Part shown: one piece after another, positions 7,494 to 15,216 of the stretch
Layout: every line of letters starts with the position of its first letter
Position numbering within the stretch: the stretch's first letter is position 1
Assembly (NCBI RefSeq): GCF_035013185.1
Contig: NZ_JAYGJO010000008.1
Coordinates: 107,805 to 171,804, forward strand
Reading direction: 5' to 3'
DNA: 64,000 nucleotides
Source of the DNA: Acerihabitans sp035013185
GTDB lineage: Bacteria > Pseudomonadota > Gammaproteobacteria > Enterobacterales > Enterobacteriaceae
Made by a program: the position numbers and the translations under genes
Notes under the pieces: model-generated
Database searches by the model: none
The model's input: only the letters and a program-made list of their open reading frames with translations
What the model was told of the DNA's origin: nothing

Positions 7494-9380
7494 ATGATGG
7501 ACAATTTACGCGCGGCTGCCAATCATATCGCGCTCAAAATTATTCTAGCGATTGTCGCCATTTCATTCGTGCTGACCGGCGTTGGCAACTATCTGATAGG
7601 TGGCGGCGGGGATTATGCTGCCAAGATCAACGGACAGGTTATCAGCCGTGCCCAGTTTGAACAGGCAGTACAAAATGAGCGCAATCGTCAGCAGGAATCG
7701 ATGGGGGACAGTTTCTCTGCCCTGGCTGCTAATGAAGGTTTCATGCAGCAAATGCGACGCCAGGTATTATCCCAGTTGATTGATGAAACGTTGCTGGATC
7801 AATATGCGCAAACCCTGGGACTGGCCGTAAGCGATGCGCAAATAAAAGAGGCTATTTTCGCTATTCCGTCGTTTCGTACCGATAATCGTTTTGATAATGA
7901 AAAATACCGGTCAATCGTCAATAGCATGGGGTTGACCACGGATCAATATGCACAATTGATGCGTAAGCAACTGCTTACTCAACAGTTAATCCAAGGGGTC
8001 GGCGGTACAGGGTTCCTGTTGCCCAATGAGACAGAGCGTTTGTTGTCGTTGGCGATCCAGGAGCGTCAAGCCCGCTTGGCCACGATAGATGTCAACGCGT
8101 TGTTGGCCAAACAAACCGCGTCGGACGCAGAAATCCAAAATAGCTACAACCAAAACAAAAACAGTTACGTTTTACCCGAGTCATTCAAGGTGTCCTATAT
8201 CGCCATGGATGCGGCCTCGATGGAGGATAAAATCAAGGTGGACGAACCTGAAATCCAGGCGTATTACGATCAGCATAAAGATCAGTTCACCGTACCGGGG
8301 CGCAAACGCTACAGTATTATCCAAACCAAGACTGAAGCTGATGCCAAGGCTATTCTAGCGGAATTGCAGGCAGGGGCTGACTTTGCGACTTTGGCTAAAC
8401 AGCGTTCGACTGATGTTATTTCAGGGAAAAATGGCGGCGATATTGGCTGGATGACAGCCGACGCCACGGTAGATGAGCTCAAGCAGGCTAACCTGAATAA
8501 TAAAGGTCAGTTATCTGGCGTTATCACGTCTTCCGTCGGTTTCATCATTGCCCGTTTAACCGATATTCAGCCAGATGTAGTTAAACCGTTGACCGATGTG
8601 CATGTTGCCGTTGCCGCCAAACTGAAGCAGGAAAAAGCCGTTGATGCTTATTACGCTTTGCAGCAAAAAGTGAGCGATGCCGCGAGCAACGATAATGAAT
8701 CACTGGACGCTGCTGAGACTGCAGCCGGTACCAAGGCGGTACAGTCCGGTTGGTTTACCCGGGATAACGTGCCTGATGCCCTGAATTTTGATCCGGTCAA
8801 ACAGGTGCTGTTCGGTGGTTCACTACTGGGTGCCAATGGTGCACCGGGCAATAACTCTGATGTGATCACCGTCGACGGCGATCGGGCCTTTATCCTACGC
8901 TTGGCAGGGCATAAGCCGGAAAGTATCAAGCCGCTTGATGCGGTGCGTCCAGAGGTAGAACAGCAGGTGAAACGCCAAAAAGCCATTCAGCAGGCCCGTA
9001 TGGATGCAGAGAAAATTTTGGTGGCGCTCAAAGAGGGACAGGACAAAGGCGATGAAGCCATGAAAGCTGCCGGGCTGACGTTTGGTGCGGTACAGACCTT
9101 TGATTCTACTCGCCAAAATGATCCGTTAACCCAAATGATCTTTACGTTGCCTCATCCACAGCCTAACGCGTCGTCCTATGGCACCTCCGAGGACAGCAAA
9201 GGCAACATCGTACTGGTGGCAATGGATTCGGTTGCACCTCGCAAACTCAGCGATCAGCAGCGCGCCCATGTGGTAGACCAGCTTACCCAAGGCATGACTG
9301 GAGTCACCTTCGACGCGTTGCTTAATAATTTGCGCGCCGAGGCAAAAATCAAGATGGGTACGGGCGCACAAATGCAATGA
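7494..9380 (+). CDS. ppiD: Periplasmic folding chaperone, membrane-anchored
   Basis: PpiD is anchored in the inner membrane near SecYEG and helps newly exported proteins fold. The product is 628 residues. A single membrane anchor spans about residues 15-35 (LAIVAISFVLTGVGNYLIGG region), and a SurA-like N-terminal chaperone part precedes one parvulin domain at about residues 265-355, with GRKRYSIIQTKTEADAKAIL and GGDIGW. The start MMDNLRAAANH matches E. coli MMDSLRTAAN. Confidence 0.97.
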   Translation: MMDNLRAAANHIALKIILAIVAISFVLTGVGNYLIGGGGDYAAKINGQVISRAQFEQAVQNERNRQQESMGDSFSALAANEGFMQQMRRQVLSQLIDETLLDQYAQTLGLAVSDAQIKEAIFAIPSFRTDNRFDNEKYRSIVNSMGLTTDQYAQLMRKQLLTQQLIQGVGGTGFLLPNETERLLSLAIQERQARLATIDVNALLAKQTASDAEIQNSYNQNKNSYVLPESFKVSYIAMDAASMEDKIKVDEPEIQAYYDQHKDQFTVPGRKRYSIIQTKTEADAKAILAELQAGADFATLAKQRSTDVISGKNGGDIGWMTADATVDELKQANLNNKGQLSGVITSSVGFIIARLTDIQPDVVKPLTDVHVAVAAKLKQEKAVDAYYALQQKVSDAASNDNESLDAAETAAGTKAVQSGWFTRDNVPDALNFDPVKQVLFGGSLLGANGAPGNNSDVITVDGDRAFILRLAGHKPESIKPLDAVRPEVEQQVKRQKAIQQARMDAEKILVALKEGQDKGDEAMKAAGLTFGAVQTFDSTRQNDPLTQMIFTLPHPQPNASSYGTSEDSKGNIVLVAMDSVAPRKLSDQQRAHVVDQLTQGMTGVTFDALLNNLRAEAKIKMGTGAQMQ

Positions 9381-9413
9381 CGCTCTAAAAAAAATACCGC
9401 TTGATGTAATATC

Positions 9414-9437
9414 AAAAGGTCGCCTGTGCGGCCTTTT
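9414..9437 (+). terminator. Terminator after ppiD
   Basis: AAAAGGTCGC and GCGGCCTTTT pair over 10 bp around CTGT, giving a compact stem flanked by A and T runs. Confidence 0.8.
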
Positions 9438-9545
9438 GCATTTTCATTTATCTGCTATTGCTCGTTTTTTCCCCTTGAGACATTCTGCCTGCCATGCAGA
9501 ACGTGAATGCATACATGCAGTGTCAACCCATCAGGAGGAAAAACG

Positions 9546-10352
9546 ATGAAACGTAAAGGAATGCTATCAGTCAGGCTGGCCCTGCTCACCGGATTAATTC
9601 TGCTATCCGGAGGCGCGTATAGTGCAGGGCATAGTGAAGGGCATAGTGAAGGGGAAACGGTGCCAGGAGACTCATCCCTGGCTATCGGCGCACAGGCTCT
9701 GGAACAGGATAATACCAACAAACCTTCCGGGACCGAAACCGGAGATAAGGGGGCTGAGTACCTGACCGACGATTCCGCCACTACGCTGAATTTTGGCAAT
9801 ATCCCTGTGGATAGTGGTCTGCGCGATGGGATCGGGGGATCCGCCCCTGCCGACGGTGTGAGCAATCCCGACAGCCTTGGGAAAAACGGTAGTGACGCTG
9901 ATAATGGCGGCTCCAGTGAAACAGGCAGTATCGGTGACACAGGTAACGGCACTGAAAGTGTTAGTGACGCGGGTGATAGCAATGGTAGCGGTAGCCAAAC
10001 TGATATCGATAGCGTGGGCAGTGACGGCCACTCCAGCGATAGCGCGTTAGCGAATGTGGGTGAGGACGAGGTCGCGCTGACCATTAATGGTACGCAGGCT
10101 AAGGAGCGCGCGGCAGATAAGAAGGATCAAAATACCCAAACCGACGATTTTGACAAAGATAAAGTCAACGTCAATAGCGCAACGGCGGATGAGTTGGTGG
10201 ATGGATTAAAAGGCATTGGACCGAAAAAAGCGCAGGCGATTATCGCGTATCGCGATAAAAATGGCCCCTTTACTAACATTGATCAATTGAAAGAGGTTAA
10301 GGGCATTGGGCCCGCAACGCTGGCCCGCAATAAGGACAGACTGGAGCTTTAA
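9546..10352 (+). CDS. ComEA-family exported helix-hairpin-helix protein with a long linker
   Basis: This is the positional counterpart of E. coli ybaV. The ATG at 9546 has AGGAGG 7 bases upstream, which rules out the longer frame from 9507. The product is 268 residues. A signal peptide covers residues 1-26 (cleavage near AYSA). A low-complexity stretch rich in Ser, Gly, Asp, Asn and Thr runs from about 27 to 200 and begins with a repeated GHSE. A ComEA helix-hairpin-helix domain closes the protein with KGIGPKKAQAIIAYRD and VKGIGPATL. E. coli YbaV is about 123 residues, so the linker is an expansion. ComEA relatives bind double-stranded DNA in the periplasm; the function here is inferred from the domain only. 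Confidence 0.85.
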   Translation: MKRKGMLSVRLALLTGLILLSGGAYSAGHSEGHSEGETVPGDSSLAIGAQALEQDNTNKPSGTETGDKGAEYLTDDSATTLNFGNIPVDSGLRDGIGGSAPADGVSNPDSLGKNGSDADNGGSSETGSIGDTGNGTESVSDAGDSNGSGSQTDIDSVGSDGHSSDSALANVGEDEVALTINGTQAKERAADKKDQNTQTDDFDKDKVNVNSATADELVDGLKGIGPKKAQAIIAYRDKNGPFTNIDQLKEVKGIGPATLARNKDRLEL

Positions 10353-10498
10353 CCCGAGGCCGGTTGTCAGCGGGTATAAATGGGTAGCATTGGCCCTACC
10401 GCTGGCATCCGCCACAGAATATTAAATTTTTATGACAGTGTGGACATCTAAGGCTTTCTTTCCTAAGTTAGTGGATTGCATAACATCAGGAAAGTACT

Positions 10499-10807
10499 AT
10501 GAGTGAAACTGCTAACTTAACAATTAAACTCCCTCTTGAGCTAAAAGAAAGATTAAGAACGATAGCCGCGAATAATAGCATTTCCATGAGCGCAGAAATA
10601 AGCACAAGACTGGCACAAAGTCTTGATGGCGGGTTTGATCATTCTGAAGAAAGCACTAAGGCCCAGCAGAACAAGGAGCACGTTGCTGCCAGTGTGGATA
10701 ATCAGCATACTCAAGAAATCACTGAAGCGCCATTTACCAGCAGTGAAGTAAAAAAACTGCGGGCCTTGCTTAACGCCTCAAGCAAGAAAAAGATTAAGAA
10801 AAAATAA
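10499..10807 (+). CDS. Arc-like ribbon-helix-helix DNA-binding protein
   Basis: The product is 102 residues. Residues 5-45 fit the Arc/MetJ ribbon-helix-helix fold: a beta strand (NLTIKLPLELKERL) followed by two helices (AANNSISMSAEISTRLAQSL). The C-terminal part is polar and ends in a lysine-rich tail (KKKIKKK). AGGAAAG precedes the ATG. It is richer in A and T than its neighbours and occupies the place where E. coli has ybaW. Arc-type proteins are often phage-derived repressors or antitoxins; no toxin or phage partner is visible here, so the target is unknown. Confidence 0.72.
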   Translation: MSETANLTIKLPLELKERLRTIAANNSISMSAEISTRLAQSLDGGFDHSEESTKAQQNKEHVAASVDNQHTQEITEAPFTSSEVKKLRALLNASSKKKIKKK

Positions 10808-10857
10808 TCCTATCCGCTTTTAGTCCTATTAACGATTTTTTGCTTGCAAGCGTTTAA

Positions 10858-10888
10858 GGTCAGAGGGACGATTTCAGACCCTCTGATC
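10858..10888. terminator. Hairpin between convergent genes
   Basis: GGTCAGAGGG and CCCTCTGATC form a 10-bp stem with one G-T pair and an 11-base loop. It lies between the Arc-like gene (plus strand) and the end of queC (minus strand). There is no clear T tract, so its role as a terminator is inferred from position. Confidence 0.45.
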
Positions 10889-10901
10889 GGAATAGGGCTC
10901 C

Positions 10902-11603
10902 CTACGGCAAAGCGGTTTTGTTTTTCATCGACGCCATTACACTTTGTTTCTGTAGTTGATAAGCCGCCAGGCCTTTAGCGCGTAAATGGCATGCTGCGCA
11001 TTGGCCACAGCCGTCGCCTTTGATGCCATTGTAACAGGTCAGCGTTTCTTGGCGCACCAGATCCAACTGCTGATAATAATCGGCTAATGCCCAGGTTTCA
11101 GCTTTATTGAGCCACATCAGAGGCGTAGCAATGTCGATATCGCATGCCATGCCAAGGTTTAGAGCATGATGTAATGCTCGGATAAACTCATCGCGGCAAT
11201 CCGGGTAACCGGAGAAATCAGTTTCGCACACCCCGGTTATCACTGTTGTGGCACCGACCTGATAGGCATAGATGGCGGCCAGGGTCAAAAAAAGAATATT
11301 ACGCCCCGGCACGAAGGTACTGGGTAATACATTGGTGCCTTGATCCGCATCGAAGTGAGGCACGGGTATGTTTTCGCGGGTTAGACTACTGACTGCGAGA
11401 TCGTTTAACAAACCAGCATCAATGACTTTATGGGCCCGAGCGCCGAGTTTGTGCGCCAGTTTGCGGGCAATATCGATTTCAGCGCGGTGCCGCTGGCCGT
11501 AATCAAAAGTGACACAATGCACTTCATCGTACTGCGTCAAGGCCTGGATCAGGCAGGTGGTAGAATCCTGCCCGCCGCTAAAAACCACTACTGCTCGATT
11601 CAT
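10902..11603 (-). CDS. queC: 7-cyano-7-deazaguanine (preQ0) synthase
   Basis: QueC converts 7-carboxy-7-deazaguanine to preQ0 with ATP and ammonia in queuosine synthesis. The start MNRAVVVFSGGQDST at 11603 gives 233 residues (E. coli 231); the longer frame from 11678 is not supported. The PP-loop SGGQDS is at residues 9-14, and a four-cysteine zinc site CYNGIKGDGCGQCAAC lies near the C-terminus. Confidence 0.97.
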   Translation of the reverse strand: MNRAVVVFSGGQDSTTCLIQALTQYDEVHCVTFDYGQRHRAEIDIARKLAHKLGARAHKVIDAGLLNDLAVSSLTRENIPVPHFDADQGTNVLPSTFVPGRNILFLTLAAIYAYQVGATTVITGVCETDFSGYPDCRDEFIRALHHALNLGMACDIDIATPLMWLNKAETWALADYYQQLDLVRQETLTCYNGIKGDGCGQCAACHLRAKGLAAYQLQKQSVMASMKNKTALP

Positions 11604-11694
11604 ATCATCACTCGTTAGGTCTGGATCTAAAAAACTATGGTACTGTCTTCTCGCAACCGCGCCTAGCCGAGAATGCATTTTGTGCCGCTAGGCT

Positions 11695-11780
11695 GCGGCG
11701 TAGTTGCGGGCTGTAGTTGCGGGTGTAGTTACGGACGTAGTTGCGGGCGTAGCTCTAGGCCATAGTTATAGCCCATAGTT
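11695..11780. repeat. Degenerate 11-13 bp minisatellite
   Basis: About seven tandem units of the type GCGGGCGTAGTT follow one another, each ending in TAGTT or TAGCT. Units near the 11780 end are more diverged (for example ATAGCCCATAGTT). It lies in the gap between queC and the downstream end of the minus-strand gene that precedes it at 11786. Confidence 0.75.
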
Positions 11781-11785
11781 GTAAC

Positions 11786-12826
11786 TTAAAACGTATCCAA
11801 CTGTTGCAACCAAGGCGTCAAATCGCCGATATTCTCAGCGACCCACTCCGGCCGGTAATAGGTGTCCTGGTAACGCTCGCCGCCATCGCATAATAACGTA
11901 ACAATCGCCCCCCGACGTCCTTCGGCGCGCATCCTTAACGCGAGTTGCAGAACACCCCACATATTGGTGCCGGTGGACGCGCCAACCCTACGCCCAAGGA
12001 TCGGTTCCAGCCAGGAGAGTGTCGCAATACTGGCAGCGTCGGGAACCTGAATCATTTCATCAATAACGTCGGCCATAAAAGAGGGCTCGACCCGCGGCCG
12101 GCCAATCCCTTCGATACGGCTATAATGTTGGCTGGTGATACTGCGGTCGCGTTGTAAATAAAAGTCATGAAAAACAGAAAACTCCGGATCGACGACCACC
12201 AACTTGGTATTATGACCTTTATAATGGATATATCGCCCTAATGTGGCCGATGTGCCGCCGGTACCCGCGCTCATAACAATGTAGTCGGGCTCGCTAACCG
12301 GTTCGTTGGCCATCTGACGGAAAATGCTCTCGGCGATGTTGTTATTACCGCGCCAATCAGTCGTACGTTCGGCATAGGTAAATTGATCCATATAGTGGCC
12401 GCCAGATTCTCTGGCCAGCATTTTAGCCTCGTCATAAATCAAACCGCTGTGGGGAACAAAATGGCAGCGGCCACCATAAAACGTGATCTGTTCGATTTTG
12501 CGTTTAGCGGTGCATTCTGGCATTACTGCGATAAAGGGTAGCCCCAGCAAGCGGGCAAAATAAGCCTCCGATACGGCCGTACTGCCGGAGGATGCTTCGA
12601 TGATCGGGGTGTCTTGTTTGATCCAGCCGTTGCATAACCCGTATAAAAATAGCGATCGGGCCAGTCGGTGTTTAAGACTGCCCGAAGGATGGGTACTCTC
12701 ATCCTTTATATAGAAAGATATTCCCGGAAATGCCGGCAACTGAAACCGAATAAGATGTGTATCTGCGGAGCGTTGAAAATCCGCTTGTATTTCGCTAATT
12801 GCCTGTTTTACCCACGCCACAGTCAT
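11786..12826 (-). CDS. PLP-dependent cysteine synthase-family enzyme, probable cysteine desulfhydrase
   Basis: This is a fold-type II pyridoxal-phosphate enzyme of 346 residues. The PLP lysine is Lys52 in THPSGSLKHRLA. SSGSTA sits where O-acetylserine sulfhydrylases have TSGNTG, and SAGTGGTSAT is the phosphate-binding loop. It is divergent from decR, 115 bases away. Known biology: DecR is a cysteine-responsive Lrp-type activator, and in Pantoea a linked enzyme of this family acts as an inducible cysteine desulfhydrase. By context this gene should detoxify cysteine to pyruvate, ammonia and sulfide. The exact activity is inferred. Confidence 0.82.
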   Translation of the reverse strand: MTVAWVKQAISEIQADFQRSADTHLIRFQLPAFPGISFYIKDESTHPSGSLKHRLARSLFLYGLCNGWIKQDTPIIEASSGSTAVSEAYFARLLGLPFIAVMPECTAKRKIEQITFYGGRCHFVPHSGLIYDEAKMLARESGGHYMDQFTYAERTTDWRGNNNIAESIFRQMANEPVSEPDYIVMSAGTGGTSATLGRYIHYKGHNTKLVVVDPEFSVFHDFYLQRDRSITSQHYSRIEGIGRPRVEPSFMADVIDEMIQVPDAASIATLSWLEPILGRRVGASTGTNMWGVLQLALRMRAEGRRGAIVTLLCDGGERYQDTYYRPEWVAENIGDLTPWLQQLDTF

Positions 12827-12914
12827 GATATTTACCTCAGATGATCAGTAGGGGTAGCATAGCGAGGATGGTGGAAAAAAAAGTTGCCTTTTTTCGCCAA
12901 ATAACGTGAAATAA

Positions 12915-12929
12915 GAGAAATATTTTCTC
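12915..12929. promoter_or_regulatory. Candidate DecR operator
   Basis: GAGAAATATTTTCTC is a perfect 15-bp palindrome about the central base and fits the Lrp/AsnC-type consensus (AG-A/T-rich-CT). It lies 12 bases before the decR ATG in the divergent promoter region shared with the PLP enzyme. DecR binding is inferred. Confidence 0.55.
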
Positions 12930-12941
12930 CATAAGCCCATT

Positions 12942-13397
12942 ATGCTAGATAAAACTGACCGAATATTGCTGTCAATGTTGCAACATGATTGCACTTTATC
13001 GCTGCAAACGCTGTCGGAGGCGGTTAATCTTACCTCTACGCCGTGCTGGAAACGGCTAAAACGACTGGAGGAAGAGGGCGTCGTACGCGCCAAGGTCGCG
13101 CTGCTGGACAACGAAAAATTGGGGTTGGGGTTAACCGCTTTTGTTTTGATCAAAACACAACAGCATAACAGCGACTGGTACCATGCGTTTGTTGCCCAGG
13201 TGAAAAGCATGCCGGAAGTGCTGGCGTTTTATCGCATGGCCGGAGAATATGATTACCTGATGCAGGTGGTGGTGGCTGACATGAAAAGCTATGATGGTTT
13301 TTATAAACGCCTGGTGAATGGCGTCCCGGGTTTGATTGATGTGACCTCCAGTTTTGCCATGGAGAAAATTAAGAATACGACGGTATTACCGTTATAA
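12942..13397 (+). CDS. decR: Lrp/AsnC-family regulator of cysteine detoxification
   Basis: The product is 151 residues and aligns along its length with E. coli DecR (YbaO, 152). It has an N-terminal winged helix (DKTDRILLSMLQHDCTLSLQ; recognition helix NLTSTPCWKRLKRLE) and a C-terminal RAM ligand-binding domain (GEYDYLMQVVVADM). DecR activates cysteine catabolism genes in response to cysteine. The adjacent divergent PLP enzyme is its likely target. mdlA begins 49 bases downstream on the same strand. Confidence 0.95.
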   Translation: MLDKTDRILLSMLQHDCTLSLQTLSEAVNLTSTPCWKRLKRLEEEGVVRAKVALLDNEKLGLGLTAFVLIKTQQHNSDWYHAFVAQVKSMPEVLAFYRMAGEYDYLMQVVVADMKSYDGFYKRLVNGVPGLIDVTSSFAMEKIKNTTVLPL

Positions 13398-13446
13398 TGG
13401 ACTTTTCCCACCGTTGGGATTTTGCCTACGTCTGGAACAACACTGC

Positions 13447-15216
13447 GTGAGACTATTTGCACAACTAGGCTGGTATTTTCGCCGCGAATGGCGGCGCTAT
13501 CTGGGTTCGGTCTGTTTATTGATCATCATTGCCCTACTGCAATTGATACCACCAAAATTGGTAGGTGTTATCGTGGACGGTGTCACAACCCATAGCATCA
13601 AGCCGTCAACCCTCTGGCGGTGGTTGGCGGTTATGGCCGTGACCGCGCTGTTTGCGTATTTGCTGCGCATTGTTTGGCGCATACTGTTGTTTGGTGCATC
13701 TTATAAACTGGCCGTGGAGCTGCGTGCCCGGTTTTATCACTTATTGAGCCACCAGCTTCCTGGTTTTTACCTACGTCACCGTACCGGGGACTTGATGGCG
13801 CGTGCCACCAATGATGTAGACCGGGTGGTGTTTGCCGCCGGAGAAGGGGTTCTTACCCTGGTGGATTCTTTGGTGATGGGGCTATCGGTATTGGTGGTCA
13901 TGAGCACGCAGATCAGTTGGCAATTGACCCTGCTATCCCTGTTACCCATGCCGATAATGGCGCTGGTGGTAAAATACAATGGTGACCAATTACACCGGCG
14001 TTTCAAAACTGCCCAAGCGGCTTTTTCTTCACTCAATAACCAAACGCAGGAAAGTCTCACTGGCATCAGGATGATCAAGGCCTTTGGCCTAGAAAATTAC
14101 CAGTCCGATCGTTTTGTGCAGGTTGCCGCCGACGCCGGAGCAAAAAATATGCAGGTGGCGCGTATTGATGCGCGTTTCGATCCGACAATTTACCTGACTG
14201 TGGGGTTATCCAATCTGCTGGCTATTGGCGGCGGCAGTTGGATGGTCATGAACCATTCATTGACCTTGGGGCAGTTAACCAGTTTTATTATGTACCTAGG
14301 TTTGATGATCTGGCCGATGCTGGCTCTGGCATGGATGTTCAATATTGTTGAACGGGGCAGCGCCGCCTACAGCCGTATCCGTCAAACGCTTGACGAGGCG
14401 CCGGAGATCAAGGACGGCACGCTTGAGCTGCCGGCGGGGCGCAGTAGCCTTGAGGTCGAGATCACTCGCTTTTGTTATCCACAAACACCGTTACCTACGT
14501 TACACGATATCCAACTGACGCTGCCACCGGGCCGGGTGCTTGGCATTTGTGGCCCCACCGGAGCAGGGAAAAGTACCCTGTTAGCCCTGATTCAACGCAA
14601 TTTTGACGTGACCGAGGGCGAGATACGTTTCCATGGGTTGCCGTTAACGTCGGCCACTCTTGAATGTTGGCACCGCCGTTTGGCGGTGGTCAGTCAATCG
14701 CCATTCTTGTTTTCCGACACTGTGGCGAACAACATCGCACTGGGGCGTCCTGATGCCACTCGCGAGCAAATCGAACACGCGGCCAACCTGGCTTGTGTGC
14801 ATGAAGATATTCTGCGTCTTCCTCAGGGATATGAAACTGAGGTGGGTGAACGTGGGGTAATGCTTTCCGGCGGGCAGAAACAGCGTCTCTCTATCGCTCG
14901 CGCGTTGTTGCTTGAGGCAGAAATCCTGATCCTGGATGATGCCTTGTCCGCGGTGGATGGCCGTACCGAACATACTATTCTACGAAATCTGCGCCAGTGG
15001 GGCGCAGGGCGTACGCTGATAATCACCGCACATCGATTATCTGCTCTCACCTCAGCCGATGAGATAGTCGTGCTGCGGCGTGGTACCATTATCCAGCGTG
15101 GGTTTCATCAGACGCTATTGCAGCAGAACGGGTGGTATCGGGACATGTATCGTTACCAACAGCTTGAGGCGGCGTTGAGTGCCGATCCCGATCGGCCGGA
15201 GGATGTCGATGCGTAA
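13447..15216 (+). CDS. mdlA: ABC half-transporter of the MdlAB exporter
   Basis: The product is 589 residues from a GTG start at 13447 (E. coli MdlA 590; same beginning RLFAQL-WYFRREWRRYLG). A six-helix membrane domain covers about residues 1-310. The nucleotide-binding domain follows with Walker A GPTGAGKST, signature LSGGQ and Walker B ILILDDAL. It pairs with MdlB, whose start overlaps the mdlA stop by 8 bases. The substrate is not established for the family. Confidence 0.96.
   Translation: MRLFAQLGWYFRREWRRYLGSVCLLIIIALLQLIPPKLVGVIVDGVTTHSIKPSTLWRWLAVMAVTALFAYLLRIVWRILLFGASYKLAVELRARFYHLLSHQLPGFYLRHRTGDLMARATNDVDRVVFAAGEGVLTLVDSLVMGLSVLVVMSTQISWQLTLLSLLPMPIMALVVKYNGDQLHRRFKTAQAAFSSLNNQTQESLTGIRMIKAFGLENYQSDRFVQVAADAGAKNMQVARIDARFDPTIYLTVGLSNLLAIGGGSWMVMNHSLTLGQLTSFIMYLGLMIWPMLALAWMFNIVERGSAAYSRIRQTLDEAPEIKDGTLELPAGRSSLEVEITRFCYPQTPLPTLHDIQLTLPPGRVLGICGPTGAGKSTLLALIQRNFDVTEGEIRFHGLPLTSATLECWHRRLAVVSQSPFLFSDTVANNIALGRPDATREQIEHAANLACVHEDILRLPQGYETEVGERGVMLSGGQKQRLSIARALLLEAEILILDDALSAVDGRTEHTILRNLRQWGAGRTLIITAHRLSALTSADEIVVLRRGTIIQRGFHQTLLQQNGWYRDMYRYQQLEAALSADPDRPEDVDA

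Noticed and set aside
9455..10084. 209-codon Ser/Pro/Leu-rich frame antisense to the ComEA-like gene
   Set aside because: Its repetitive composition mirrors the Gly/Asp/Ser linker on the other strand. The plus-strand gene has AGGAGG, a signal peptide and a known domain.
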